Both the position numbers and the translations under genes were made by a program. Below, one piece after another: positions 22,521-36,600 of a DNA stretch of 64,000 bases. Every line of letters begins with the position of its first letter. The stretch's first letter is position 1. Source of the stretch: Pyrenopolyporus hunteri (lineage: Eukaryota > Ascomycota > Sordariomycetes > Xylariales > Hypoxylaceae); NCBI GenBank assembly GCA_902806595.1, contig CADCXC010000009.1, positions 2,108,001 through 2,172,000 of the forward strand, given 5' to 3'. Below the pieces are notes generated by a model, which worked only from the letters and a program-made list of their open reading frames with translations, had not been told where the DNA came from and searched no databases.

Positions 22521-24083
22521 TCTAGATGTTGGAATAGCTTTGAATTGATATTTATAGTAGACTTCTTGAGGACGCAGCGATATGTAGAAGAAGGGTGTAT
22601 GGGATACTCAAATTCGTCAACAAATTGTCTTCCGTGATGCTCGAGTTGATACCATATTAGGATGATAGAGATTCTTCATCTTGGTAACTGATAATCCTAC
22701 CTATACTCATTTCTTCCGATCACTCTGATTCTGATCTTATAGAAAGCACTCCTGCCATCAATCTAGATAGGTAAGTGATACTGATAGGGTGTAGACACGG
22801 AAAAGGGGTTTGTTAGTATGAATAGGTACGGGGCTATAAGTTATGAGTAGTATAACAGATGTTTAAGTTCCTGGCGCGACCCAAATCGAGCCAGAAGCAG
22901 TTTGTTAAGTGAAGCTCTGTGAATGATCAACACTCAGGCGGCTGTTTAACGGTTGACTCTATGCCTCGCCTCTTCGTGGTAACTTGGGTCGCTCTCGCCG
23001 TGAAGTTGTTCCTAGATCTGTGAAGTCTATACTCAGCAAAATTGTATCAAACATCAACACACCCTTCTGGGCCCACATTTCAGGTCTTGACATTGTGATT
23101 ATGGTAACAAACATTTCTCGTCTTAAACTAGACACCTTGATACATGTTTGAGTCAATATTAAGAACCGGAGCTAGAAGACGCTTTTAATGCCCTGTTAAA
23201 ATAATATTAGAAGGGCTTAAAGTAGTAACATCGATTATAAGTGCCTCATGACATGCCGAAATATTATATGATGGGATGGTGAGTTCGTATATATAACAAC
23301 TAACAAGAGGTAGATACTTTCTTTTGGAGGCATTTATGGAATCTAGAGGCCGTGAAGTTTAATCAGTACGTCGGTACTCCGTACGTCGGACCTGTCCGTG
23401 CACCTACCAATGTACTTTTGCTTACGTACGTCTGAGCCCGCACCTGCCAGGTACGTACACAGTACCTAGGTACATGTACACTAGGTAGGCACCCACATGT
23501 AACTGCTAGCCCTGGGTGCACGGTCCAATCACACCGGACCCGCTATGACTGAAAAAAACCTGGCCGCCCTGGCAGCCTGGTAGGTAACCTTGTTAATTTT
23601 TCAAAAGCTCCCACCATCCACCAAGGCGCTTTCCTCGGATCAACTCTGGAAATCGATAAATGCAAACCGCGTTGCATGATTACCTAAGTCGCCATCATCC
23701 CGTCACCTCTTCCATCTACGTACTGCGTACAGCTTTTAGAGCTCTCTAACAGAAGCATCTAATTTGCCTTATCCTAGCGCATCTCAAATATCGGCCTAGT
23801 TCTTAGCCCTCAAGTTTTCCTTTGGTCTGCTTAGCATACAGATGCTATCTCGTCGCCGATAAGACCTGCCTTTTCTTTTTTTATCTATCATCTCTACGCT
23901 GGTAGCCTTCCTGGATTCGTGGGTTATTGGATTTCTCGTCTTGACAAGCCACCAAACCATCCCGAAAGCTAGGGAGGGGTCAGTCTTTCTACAGGTTCGC
24001 TTCGATTGCATAACACGCGCCCGATCTACAACGGAACATACTAACATCCGTGTGTCTCGGGAAGACCAGCTACTCTAGCCATC
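22521..24083. other. Intergenic, no gene; TACGTA/GGTAC-rich patch
   Basis: 1.56 kb between two plus-strand genes. Around 23364-23495 the sequence is dense in TACGTA, GTAC and CCTAGGTA palindromic words. The last ~350 bp are pyrimidine-rich and are the likely leader of the RRM protein gene. No protein-coding signal that I can support. Confidence 0.5.
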
Positions 24084-24873
24084 ATGTCCGACACGAACCG
24101 AGACGAGCGCGACGTCGCCGGAGAAGATCCCCTCGTTAACGAGGAAGGCAACGATGAGGTGCGCTTCCCTTCCCGATCTCACCCGGCCTGTCATTCGTGT
24201 ATACTCTTATTGAGCATCCGATACAAGATATGAAGTCTGTTAGCTAACCTAAGATGCCAATGCGCACAGGAAGAGATCTCGGCAATGAAGAAACGCGTGG
24301 CTGAGATGGAACAAGAAGCGGCTAAGCTCCGGGAGATGCATGCTGCTCTGGAGGAGAGAGGACAAGAGGTTTCGGAAGATCGATCCGACGTAGACAGCCG
24401 AAGTATCTTCGTCGGTAATGTCGATTACTCTGTCTCCCCCGAGGAGATCCAGGCTCATTTCCAGAGCTGCGGTTCCATCAATCGTGTCACCATTCTTCTA
24501 GACAAATTTACCGGACAGCCCAAGGGGTAAGACTAACAGCTCATCTATGTCGGCGACTCTCTTATGCTGGGCTATTTACGCTAACGTGTCTTGACTACGT
24601 AGATACGCGTACGTCGAGTTTACGGAACCGAGCCTCGTAGCCCAGGCTTTAGTCCTGAACGATAGTGTCCTCAAAGGACGCAACATCAAGGTCACACCCA
24701 AGCGCACCAACATCCCGGGACTGAGCCGTGGTCGCGGTCGCGGTCGTGGAGGGTTTGGCGGCCCGGGACGGGGCGGCTATTTTGGTGGAAGAGGTGGCTA
24801 CGCACCCCGAGGAGGATATTACCGTGGTGGTTATCGCGGTCGAGCGCGAGGCAGTGGTTTCAATCCTTACTGA
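24084..24873 (+). CDS. pab2: Polyadenylate-binding protein 2 (PABPN1/Pab2-like RRM protein)
   Basis: Three exons (24084-24158, 24270-24526, 24603-24873) join in phase to 200 residues. The order of parts is that of nuclear poly(A)-binding protein Pab2/PABPN1. First comes an acidic N-terminus, then a short coiled-coil (EEISAMKKRVAEMEQEAAKL, residues ~26-60). One RRM follows, with RNP2 SIFVGNV and RNP1 KGYAYVEF (residues ~75-155), ending KVTPKRTNIPGL. The tail is Arg/Gly-rich (RGRGRGRGGFGG ...) and ends in FNPY. The family binds nascent poly(A), supports poly(A) tail synthesis and exosome-linked RNA decay in the nucleus. The RNP1 motif is split by intron 2 (GG/gtaag ... gtag/A). It is the last gene before the AT-rich block, about 2 kb away. 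Confidence 0.93.
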
Positions 24874-26312
24874 GCGCAGCTGGGGACCTGTTTTCTTGAA
24901 TTTCCCAGGCTTTGTTCTTGCGCGAGGCTTGAGGACCGCATTGGAGGAAAGAAAAGAGAAGAAAAAGGAGAAAAAAAATTAGGGTTGATAATGTAAGGAA
25001 GCGAGGCACGCGATCTCGGTTTTCCGTGGGGACTCGCAAGAGAATGTCGACTGCGTATGTGCAACGCATACAGGACTTTATTAAATCACCGACTTCACAG
25101 ATGTGGCGCAACCTTGCCGGGCGGCGTAACTTGGCTGCTCTTTTCTTCTACCTCCGTATCCAAGACCAGGGCAGCGTTCCCAAGACAAGATTCGGCTGTA
25201 GCAAAGAGGATCCGAAGCATGAGTGTCTTATCGCCTCAGCTTTCGTTGCTTAATCATCAGGCATGATAGTTGCAAGCCAAAACAAAACGCCCAGGGGAAT
25301 GCGGTAAACCAGAGCAATAGGCGGTTGGATAGATGTCTTACGATCTACCTGCGGACCTAGTTGATCCTTTTAATGATAAAAGGAAGAAGCCAGATCTAGA
25401 AGCCACCCACGATATTTGACGTGTGTATGTCGAGCGGAGGAGTATTAATAATGTACGGAGCTCCTATAATTCTGCTCCAATTCTAACGACCATATATAGG
25501 TAGCCGGTTACGGCAAACCAAATAATGGTTGGCGTTGAAACAACAATCTCGTCCGCTTACCATTATATGTGATCTGTCCAGGTAGAGGAGAGTCGAGGCC
25601 TGCATGTAGCTGTTTCAACCAAGTGTATCGTATTCCATTTCCGTTTGGGTTACATCACGTCAGCTGAAGAAAAAAATTGATCCTATTTTGTGATTCATAA
25701 TATTATTGCTCCTCGTGGTTTTCCGGAAAATGACGTCTATCCACTGTATCGAGCAACGAACGGGTAACGGCACGGGCCTAGGTGGTCTATAGAACATGCC
25801 CAGAGAAAGCCAATAAGGGGCTTGGCCCTCACCGTCCTCGACCGTATTGTCGTATTACCCTCGCGGTTCCGAGGCTTAGATGCTTGCTGGGGTAAATTAC
25901 CTAGGTTTGTAGCATGATGTAGGCCGTTGGAGGCCGCTGAACGGCGCAAGTTTCGACCGATCTACTCATCTCCGAGCCCTGTAGTTAAATAGGTAGGACT
26001 ACCTACCTACGTAACTTGATAGACTGAGCCTCGAAGCCCCTGGATCCAAAGGGAGAGCGACATAGATAAGGGGGATGGAGGGGGGGGGGGGTTCAATGCT
26101 TCTTTGTATGATATCGTTGTTGCAGATGTCTTATCTACCAGCACGGCTTTAGGAAACACATAAAGGTTGCATCTCTTTGAATTCGGTCGTAAACAGGGCA
26201 ACTTTGGTTGCAAAGATCTATATTGTGGTGGAGCACAAGTACCACTTCGGATGAGGAAGAGAGTTGTAATCGTCAACGAGGAGTGAATTGAACGACAGAA
26301 GAAAAGAGACTT

Positions 26313-26370
26313 ACTAGGTACCTACCTACCTATATGTACCTATGTACCTACATAGTACCTAAGGTATTTG
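26313..26370. repeat. TACCTA/ATGTACC short repeats
   Basis: A patch of overlapping TACC, CCTA and GTACCTA words (for example GGTACCTACCTACCTA). The same motif family recurs in other intergenic stretches of the window (23455-23495, 59157-59173, 60001-60030, 63358-63412). Confidence 0.75.
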
Positions 26371-26782
26371 AAAGCATGTATGGATGTAATTGGGTACCTA
26401 CTGTGCATTGAACATTGAATGCGACTGGTACGATACAGTTAGTTGTATGAGTAAGAAACTTCATGTAGGTAGGTAGATTCATGTGCCCGGTTTAGGGAGG
26501 TACTCGTGCCTTCATTCAAACATACTGACGTTATGCTGGTACTATGCAGATATAGAAAGGTACTTGAATGAAACATATTATCAACACTCTATGGTGAAGT
26601 ACTTAAACTAACGCAACCAGGTACCTCGTGGTATGTGCGAAGGTGCATGCATTATCCTGTTTCCTAGCGCCTGCACAGCCTCAACCAATAGATACGGCCG
26701 CTATTGGACCGGCTCGACTCAGCACGCTGCGGTGCATGGCGCCTAGGTCTGGTCCGTGTACACTTGTATCTGGTCTGTGTAT

Positions 26783-26827
26783 GAGGTCTAGTAGGTCTAT
26801 TAGGTCCGTTAGGTCCAGTAAGTCCCA
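26783..26827. repeat. 9-bp tandem array, AGGTCYRTT
   Basis: Five head-to-tail units of about 9 bp with consensus AGGTC(C/T)(A/G)(G/T)T. The array stops about 30 bp before the left terminal inverted repeat of the AT-rich block. Confidence 0.8.
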
Positions 26828-26848
26828 TCTAAGGTATTACCCTGGCCT

Positions 26849-26856
26849 AAATGCCC
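26849..26856. repeat. Possible target-site duplication, left copy
   Basis: AAATGCCC lies one base outside the left terminal inverted repeat. The right flank carries AAATGGCCC at 55058-55066, five bases outside the other end. The match is imperfect and the spacing unequal, so chance is a real alternative. Confidence 0.3.
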
Positions 26857-26857
26857 G

Positions 26858-26885
26858 AAACCGTTAAACCGTTAAAACTCATGGT
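26858..26885 (+). repeat. Left terminal inverted repeat of the AT-rich block
   Basis: 28 bp beginning AAACCGTTAAACCGTTAAAA and ending CTCATGGT, with an internal repeat of AAACCGTT. It matches the reverse complement of 55025-55052 at 27 of 28 positions (one T/C difference). Weaker similarity continues inward, but the left copy is already decayed there. Confidence 0.9.
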
Positions 26886-29800
26886 TTTATAATTTGATTA
26901 CACAGTTTATATAAAATATATATTACGTTTTTATTATGTAGTTAACGTTAATCGTTATTATAATAATTAATGAGTTTTAACGTTATTTATTATTATAATT
27001 ATAATATATTTTAACGTTATTTTTTATTATAATTATAATAAATTTAAAAGTTATTTTATTATAATTTTAAATATTAAAATATAATTTAAATTAATTATTT
27101 AATTAATTTATTTACGAAGTTATTTTACGATATTATTATTAAATTTTAACGTTCGAATTATTTAATTTAATTTATTATAATAAATAATTATATTTTAAAA
27201 TTTTTAATTATTTTAAACGTAATATTCGAAGTATATTATTATTAAATAATTTATTTATTATCGATATATATCGATAATAAAATAAAAGTTATTTTAAATA
27301 TATCGATCGATTTAATATATTTAAATACGTTTATTAAATATAATTAAAATAATAATTTATTAAATCGATATTAAATTTAATATATATTAAATCGATATAA
27401 ATATTTATTTTTATTATTATTATAATAATATTTTACGTAAACGTTATAAAAATAATTAAATACGATAATATAATATCGAAAAAAGTTTTATTTTACTTTA
27501 TAATTTATATAAGTATATTTCGAAAATAAAATAATATTAATTATTATAACGTAAACGATTAAAATTTATTAAAAATTAATTTAATTAAAATAATTTAGTT
27601 AAAATTTATTTTTATAATTATTAATTAACGATTAATATTATATAAATTTTAATTTACGATATTTTTAACTTCGATTATAAATATAATTATTAAAAAATAA
27701 AATTTATTTAATTTTTAATTATAAATAAATATAATTAATTTAATAAATTTAATAATATTAATAAAATTCGATGGAAGTAATTATATATTTAAATCGTTAA
27801 TTATATAATTAATAATTTTATTAATAAATATTTTTTAAATTTTTATTAAAATTTAAATAATATAATCGAATATATCGATATTTTTTTTTATTTTAAATTG
27901 TTTATAATTATTATTAATAAATAAATGAAAAATATATAGTATAAATTAAAAAAAGAAATAATTTTTTATTAAATTTTAGTTAAAAGTTTTTATTTAATTT
28001 TAATTAAAATTTAATTTATTATTAATAAAGTTGAAAGTTTTTATATAATTAATAAGTTTATTTTTTCGTTTAAAAATATTAATAATTTAATTTTAAAAAC
28101 GAATACGATGTTATATTTAAAAACGAGTATTTTTCGATAAGTTAATTTTTTTTTAAATTAATTTTTTAAAGGAAAATTAAATAAAAAATATAATGAAATT
28201 TTAAATGTTATTAATTCGATAATATTTAAACGATGTTAACGAAATAAAAAGTTCGAATTTTTATAATTATATATTAAATATTAACGATTAAAATAATAAT
28301 TATTTAATGTTAATAAAGGTTATATATAATTATAAAAATTAAATTTATTTATTTATACGTATATTTAAGCGTATAAAACGATATATTTTAATTTTTTTAT
28401 TAAAATTAACGTAATTAATAAACGATATTTTTTTAAAAAAATATATTAAGTAATAAATTTTTATTATATTATTAAAAAAAGTAAAATAATAAAAATAAAG
28501 TTATTTAAAAAAGATAAAATATTACGAATATATTATTTTATAATTTTATATAAATTTTATTTAATTTTAACGTTATATATTATAGAAGTAATTCGAATAT
28601 ATAAATGTATAATAATTTAAAAATAAGTTAATAAAATTTTCGGATTATATTTTAAATAATAACGAAACGTAATAATTTTTAAAATAATATATTTATATTA
28701 ATTATTTTTAAATTAATTTATATTTTAAATATAAATATTAATAAAAAGTAAATTTTAAAAAAAATTATATTTATTAATTTATATTATATTTTAATAAAAT
28801 TTAATCGAAGTTTTAATTATTTATTATATAATATAAATAATATTTATTAAATAAAAGTGTTTATATTTTACATATATAATTTAAATATATGTATAAATTT
28901 ATAAAAAAAAAATGTATATAGAAAAGGTTAATTTTAAAAAAAAAAATAAAAAAAAAAAGGGGGTTTTATTTTATTTACGTATTATATAGCGTTTTTATAA
29001 TTATTTTATTATTTAAAAATATTTAACGTTAATTTTATTAAATTTTAACATTTTTTATATTATTAATTTTTTTTTAATTTTATATTTTTTATACGATAAT
29101 TAAATTAAAAAACGTGTTATAATTATAAAGTTTAATTTTACGGTCGAAAAACTTTTTATTTAATTAATTTATTTATAAAAATATTTAATTCGATTTAATA
29201 ATAAATTTTTTTTTATTATAAACGGTTTTAATTTTTTATTTTTATTAATTAATATATATTTTATATTTCGAGGAAAGTTTTTTATTATTTAAATGTTTTT
29301 TTAATGTAATAATTAAGTTTTTTTCGAATTTTAAAGGTTAATTAATATATTAATTATATACGTTTTAAATTTATAAAAAATATTAATTTTTACGAAAAAT
29401 TTTTAACGAAAATATTTATTTTATAAAAGTAAAATATATTTTTAATAAAATATATATTTTATAAAAAAATTTTAATAAATGTTATAGTAAAATTTTTTTA
29501 TTATTTTCGATTTTATATAAGTATATTATAAAAGTAATTTAATATTTATTTAATATTTAATATTTACGTTTTATTAAACGATAACGTTTAAAAATTCGAT
29601 GCGGTTAAAGTAAATTTCGTTTTTTTATATTTTTTTGTTATTTTTAAATTTTATATAATATGAAATATAATTTCGAAGTGGTATTAAAGTATTTTATTTA
29701 AGTTTATTTTTAAGGTTAGATATTTTTTTTTTTATATATTTAATGGGTTAATAGTTAATAAAAATGCGTTAAATGATTATCGATTAAAATAAGCGATCGA

Positions 29801-32440
29801 ATAAGTTAATATTAGAAGTAATTTTTAAAATATTTAGTTAATATTAACGAATATTTAAGTAGTAATCGTCGTTTATTTTATTTTAAAAAAACGATTTAAC
29901 GTTTATTATATATGTAATAAAAATATATAAATTATAATATTCGACGAATAAAGTATTTTTTAATTAATATTTAATTTTAAAATAAAATCGATTGTCGATT
30001 TTATTATAAACGGAAAATATATTCGAACGTATTTTTCGAAAATAGATATAATATCGAAAAAAAAAAGTAGTTTAAAAAGTTATTACGTTTATTTTTTAAA
30101 TTTATTTTATAGTTAAAATAATAATATTCGATTTAATTAATATTAATTTTTTTCGACGGTTTTTATTAATTTATAATTTTTTATATAATAAAATTAAATT
30201 CGACGTTATAAATATATAACGTTTAATTAATTTAATTTAATAAACGATAAATATGTATTTTTATAAGTAAATTTTTTTTAATTTAAAAAATAAATTTAAT
30301 ATACGATATAATTAATAAAAAAAATCCTTATAGTTTCGAATATACGATATAAATTAAACGAAAATACGAAATTTAATAATTTTTTCGAATTTTAAATATA
30401 ATTTATATTATTTTTATTATTTAAAAACGATAAAAATAAATTTAATATTTAAGTTATTTTTAACGATAAAAGTAATGTAAGATTATATTTTATTATTTTC
30501 GTTAATAGGATATAAATTAATTTAATGATTTTAAAATAATTAATTTTCGATTTTTAATAAATTAAAAAAAAAAAAAATTTATTAATTATATATTTATATT
30601 TAATTTATTAATTTTATTTCGATTATTTATATTTATTTTTATTTTCGATTTTACTTTACGATTATATAAGTTTAATGTTATTAACGTATTATTTATTATT
30701 ATTTAATTAAATATATCGAAGTTTATTATTTTAATTAAATTTTTAAAAATTTAATTTTTTATTTTTTCGTTTTTTTAGTTAATGTATTTATTTTATAATT
30801 CGATATTTTATAAAGCGAATTATTAAAGAAATTAATTATTAACGATAGTTTTATATTTAATAACGACGTTAAATATAAAAAAATAATACGATATTAATTA
30901 ATATAATATAACGTTAATGTTTTTTGGGTAGTTAATGTTTATAATAATAAAAAATAAAAGTTTAATTAAGGTAATTTAAGGGCGTTTATTTAAGGGAATT
31001 TTTATATAGGGTATATTTTTAATTTTAGAGATAAAAGTTTAATTTTATATTTAAGGCGTAACGTTATTTTATAAATTATTTTATAAATATATTATCGAAA
31101 TATTATTTTAAAATAGGTTTTTATTTATATTATTATTTTTTTAAAAATAAATTTATTTTCGTATTTTAATTTTTTTTAATAAAAGTTTTAATTTTATTAT
31201 TTATTTAATATATAAAAAACGGTGTCGAAAATATAATTAATGTATATAATAATTAATACATCGAAAAAATATAATCGTTAAGTTTTTTTATTATTTCGAT
31301 TTTAATAATAATTTTTTTAAAAATTTTAAAAAGCGATAATAATAATAAATAATTAATTTAAATGCGATTTTATAATTATATTTTATTTTATTTTAATTAT
31401 TAACGGATTTTTATTAATTAAATACGAAGAAATTTTTAAATTTTAAAACTTTTATTTATTAAAAAAATATATATTATAATAAATATATTTAAATGATAAT
31501 ATAATAAAGTATAGATGTATTAATTATAATTAAAATAGTTAAAATTTTTTAATTTCGAAAATAAAGTTAAAATTATTTAAAGTTTATAATATATAAAAGG
31601 TAAATATATAAAATTAACGTAAAAAAGGTTATTTTAGATAAAATATTAATAATAAAATGTATAATATAAACGTAATATAAATAATAATATTATTAATTAT
31701 AATGATTAATTAATTATTATAATATTATTATTATATAAAATATTTTTATTTAATATATAATAAATAATAAAATTAAATATTTTAATTAAATAAGTAAAAA
31801 TAATTATATTAAAAATAATTATTAACGTTTAATTATAATTATAAAAATAATTAAATTTTTTTTTATAATAATTTTAATAATTATATTTATTAATATTTAT
31901 TATATATGTATTTAATATATAAATAAGAAACGTAATTTAAACGGTAAATTTAATAATAAAATAATAAAAAAGTATATTAAATATTTAAATAAATATTTAA
32001 ATAAATTATTAAAAATAATCGAATGTTAAATTATATAAGAAATTTATTTTAATTTTAAATTATTACGAATTTAAATTTTAAAAAATTATTTAAGTAAATA
32101 AATATTTATTTAAATAATTATTTATTTTTTTATTTAAATATTTATTTATTTAATAAATGTATATTTTATATTAATGTTATAAGGAAAAAAAGAATAAAAA
32201 TTAAGTCGTAATTTTTAAAGTGGTAAAATTTATAAAAAAAAGTAACGAAATTATCTTTATAAGTTATTTTTATATAAACGGGATATATATTATAAATTTT
32301 TACTTTTATTTTTATAATATTTTTATAATTATTTTAATAATTTTTATAAATATTATATTAATTAATAATTTATATTATTTTAAAGTGTTTATTAATATAA
32401 ATTTAATAATTTCGATTATATTTTATTTAATATTAAATAT

Positions 32441-33680
32441 ATTATAATTTAATGCGATGGGTTTAATTTTATTAAGTAATTAACATCGAAGTTTTAGTCG
32501 AATACGCCGTTAAAGTTTATATATAAAACCGCGGTTTTTTAAATTACGATTTAATTTTTTTTTTTTTTTTTTATAATATTAATAAGATTTAATTATTAAT
32601 TTTTAATATTACGCGTCGTATTAAAGTAATAATAAATTTATAATACGATTTAGTTAATTTTATAGTAAATTAATTTTAAATTTATAATATTTTATAAAAA
32701 GTAAACGATATATTATATATAGTAAACGGTATATATACGTATTATTTTTTATTCGATAATTTTATAATTATTTTAATAATTTTAATTATAATAATCGCAT
32801 TAATTTATTATTTATATAATTTTAAAATTTATTTAAATGTAAATTTAATGATATTAATTACATTTTATTAAAATTTTTATAATATTATTTATTTTATTAT
32901 TCGAATTAATTAAATTTATTTTAAAAAAAATTATATAATTAACTTTATTATTTAAAACGATATTATTAATTTATAATAATATTTAATTTTATTTAAATTT
33001 TATTTTTTAAAATAGTTTAATTTTTATGATTTTTTAATTTTATAATTATTATTTCGATATTATATATTTTTATTATAAGTTTAAAATCGATTTTTATATT
33101 ATTTATACCGTTTTTTATTAATTTTTTTAATTTCGATTTCGATTAAAACGATTTAAATAAAGATTTTATCGATGAAAATACGTTATTTTTTATCGAAATT
33201 TATTATTTTAAATATTTTAATACGTATTTAATATTATTACGATTTTTTATTTTAAACGATAAAAGTGTCGATTTTAATTTCATTTATTATATTTATTATA
33301 TTATCGTTAAAAACGTTTAATTAAATATATATTAATTAAATTTAAATAATAAATTTAAAACTTTTTTAATTATATTTAAAAATTTTATTACCGTAATTTT
33401 TTTTTTACGATTTAATGACGGTATTTTTCGAATTAAAATATATTATTTTTATGTTTAAATAAAATTTAAACGTAAGTTTACTTTATTTTATTAATTATTT
33501 AATACGATGCGTAATATTGAAAATTAAAAATTAAATTTCGTTAATATTATAAAAAAAAAAAGAAAAATTAAATTACGATTCGAAAAATTACGGTTTTATA
33601 TATAAATTTTAACGGCGTAATCGATTAAAATTTTAATGTTAATTATTTAATAAGTTAAATTAATTATATCGAATTATAAT
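32441..33680. mobile_element. Decayed 1.24-kb element with long inverted arms
   Basis: The left arm (about 32441-32632) and right arm (about 33486-33680) are inverted copies of each other over roughly 190 bp. They share, in order, TTAARTAATTAAC, TACGCCGTTAAA, TTTATATATAAAACCG, a long A/T homopolymer, TAATATTA and an ACGCGTCGTA-like word. The interior of about 850 bp has no coding capacity. The structure fits a miniature inverted-repeat transposon or a deleted TIR element. The poly(A)/poly(T) tract inside each arm is unusual for a TIR and could instead mark two inverted LTR or LINE tails. Confidence 0.7.
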
Positions 33681-36600
33681 ATAATTTTAATATTAATATT
33701 ATTTTAAAACTTTATTTAATCGTTTTAATTTTCGATTATTAAATATTTTTTTATAATAATTTATCGTATTTATAATAAATCTTTCGAATTTATAATATAT
33801 TTTTTCGTAAATTTTATATTTTATCGAAAAAAAATAACGAAGTTATTTATATTTACGATGAATATTATAAAATTTTTTTATTTTATTACGATTTTAAATA
33901 AACGTATATTATATTTAAAATTACCGATATTTAATTTATTAATAATATAATAAATCGTTATTTAAAAAATTTAACGATATATTCGAAAATCGATAAATTA
34001 AATAATATATTTTTTTTTATATTAATATTTATATAATAGTCGATAAAAAAAAATTAATTTTTTTTTTAAATTTAAAAAGAAACGATATATATTAATAATA
34101 TATATATTTTATTTACGACTTCGATATATTTTCGAATAAAAATTTTTATATTATAATCGTAAATGTTAAATTTTATATAGTTTTAATCGTTAATTTTTTT
34201 TCGTACGATTTATTTAATTTATTTTTAATATTTCGATATTACGTATATTTAAGTCGAACGTCGAATCGGTTAATATTTTTATTCGTTAAATTAAAAACGT
34301 TAAGGAAATATTTATTATTTTTACGTAATTTATTTAATTAATATTTACGATTTTTTTTATATTCGTTATTTATATTCGAAACGAATCGAACGGTTTTCGA
34401 AATAATAAACGTTTTTAATTTATATAAAATTAAACGTTTCGAAAATATTTTTTCGTTTTTTAAAAACGAATAATGTATTTTAATAACGACGATAATATAT
34501 ATTCGTAAAATATTAATAACGACGAAAAAAAATATTATAAAAGTCGAAAATTTTATTATTAAAATATTTTAAACGACGATTTAACGTTTAATTTATTATT
34601 ATTTTCGAAATTTATTAATAATAATAATTATAACGATTATATAAAAAAAACGAAAATTAAAACGAAAGTTTTTTTCGATTATAAAACTTTTTTTATAAAA
34701 AAAATCGTTTTTTTAAAATACGAAAATTAATATTAAATATAATATTAATTAAATTTATAAAGTAATAAATAAAATATATAAAACGAATTAATACGTTTTT
34801 ATATTAATAATGTTAATATAAAAGTTTTTAAATAATTTTATTCGAATAAAAATATAATCTCGTTATTTATATTTTAATGATTAAAAAAAATTTCGATATT
34901 ATTATATTTTATATATTATTAACGATTTTTTTCGTATTATTATTATTTTTTATTCTTTTTTTTAATTTTAATTTTTTTAATAATTTCAATTTATATCGTT
35001 AAATAAATCGTTTAAATTATTTAAATAAAATACGTCGTTATTTTAAAATTTCGATAATAATTTACGTATAAATCGAAGTTTAATTATTTAACATTTTTTA
35101 ATTATATAATTTATATTAAAAAACATATCGTTTTATTACGTCGTTATCGTTAAAATTATATTTAATGATTATTTAACGTTAATTTAAGTTTTTTTAAAAA
35201 GGTTTATTTCGAAGTTTTTTATAATTAATAATCGTTTATTATATATTTTTTAAATAATTTTAAGGAATTTATTACGTTAAATTTTTTATTAATATCGATT
35301 AAATAAAATTTATATGTAGAAATATATAAAAAGGTACGATTATATAAATAAAATTATTATTAACGTTATTATTTTTTATTAATCGATTTATACTTAAATT
35401 TTACGAAAGTTATTATATCGAAAAATTAAAAATTTTATTTAATTTTATTTTATTTATATTTTTTATAATACGTTATATAATAAAAATAACTTTTATTTAT
35501 TTTTTTTTTATATTTATAATTTTTATAAATATTTACGTAATTTATTAAATTATAAAATAATATTAATATTAATTTATTAGTTATAATATATATTTTTATA
35601 ATATTTAAAAATTTAATTGTTTAAATTTATTTTATAGATTTATATATTTAAAAAAATAAATTTAATAATACGTATATTTAAAAACGTAAATTTAATAACG
35701 TAAATTTAAAAAAATAAATATATATTTAATTTTCCTCGAAAAATTTATATTTTAAAAGTCGAAAAATAAATTTCGAGGAAATTTTAACGTTATTATGTTT
35801 AGGAAGGATATAGTGATTTTCGTTAATAAAGTTTTTATTGTTATTATTATAAAATATTACGAAAAATAATAAATTTAAAGTTCGATCGATTATAAAAAAC
35901 GTATAAATATTAATTTTATTAAAATTTTATAAATTATTTAAAAGATTAAATTTATTAAAATAATTATTTAAGTTATTTTCGAATTTTTTTTCGAGGTTAT
36001 AATTATTAGATTTAAAATTTAATTTAAAGTTATTGTCGTTATTTAATCTCGTATATTTATTATCGTAAAAATCGTAATTAATATAATTATAATTAATATT
36101 AATTTAATTATAACGACGTTATTATTTAATAGTAGAAAAATTCGATTTTTTTATATTAATAATTTTAATATTTAATTCGTTAAATTTAATCGAAAAAAAA
36201 GTTTAAGTAATTTTTTTTAAATTTTTATTAATATTAATGAAATTAATAAAAAATACGTCGTTTTTTTCGATATTATTAAATATAACGAAAGTATATTTAT
36301 TATAAAAATTTTAAATTAATTTAATAAATAAATATTTTATAAATATTCGAAAAATCGATATTAAAAAAATGTTATAATAATGTATAAATGTTTTTATATC
36401 GAAATCGTTAAATTTATTTAAAAGGTTTAATACGTGCGTATATAAACGATAATAACCGTTTACGTTTTTATCGAATTTCGAGAAAATTATAAAAGCGTTA
36501 TAATCGAAAAAATAGTGGATATTATTACGAAAATATATTTTATTATTATTAAAAATATATATAATATTAATTTTATAAGTTAAAAGAAATTTTCGTATAT

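Larger units (their letters stand above)
24874..26857. other. Intergenic, no gene; flank of the AT-rich block
   Basis: Two kilobases holding the 3' flank of pab2 and then repeat-rich DNA. It includes a run of 12 G at 26080-26091, TACCTA repeats at 26313-26370 and a 9-bp tandem array at 26783-26827, the latter two listed separately. Base composition is normal up to the last bases before 26858. The open frames are short and overlapping, and none is supported. Confidence 0.5.
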
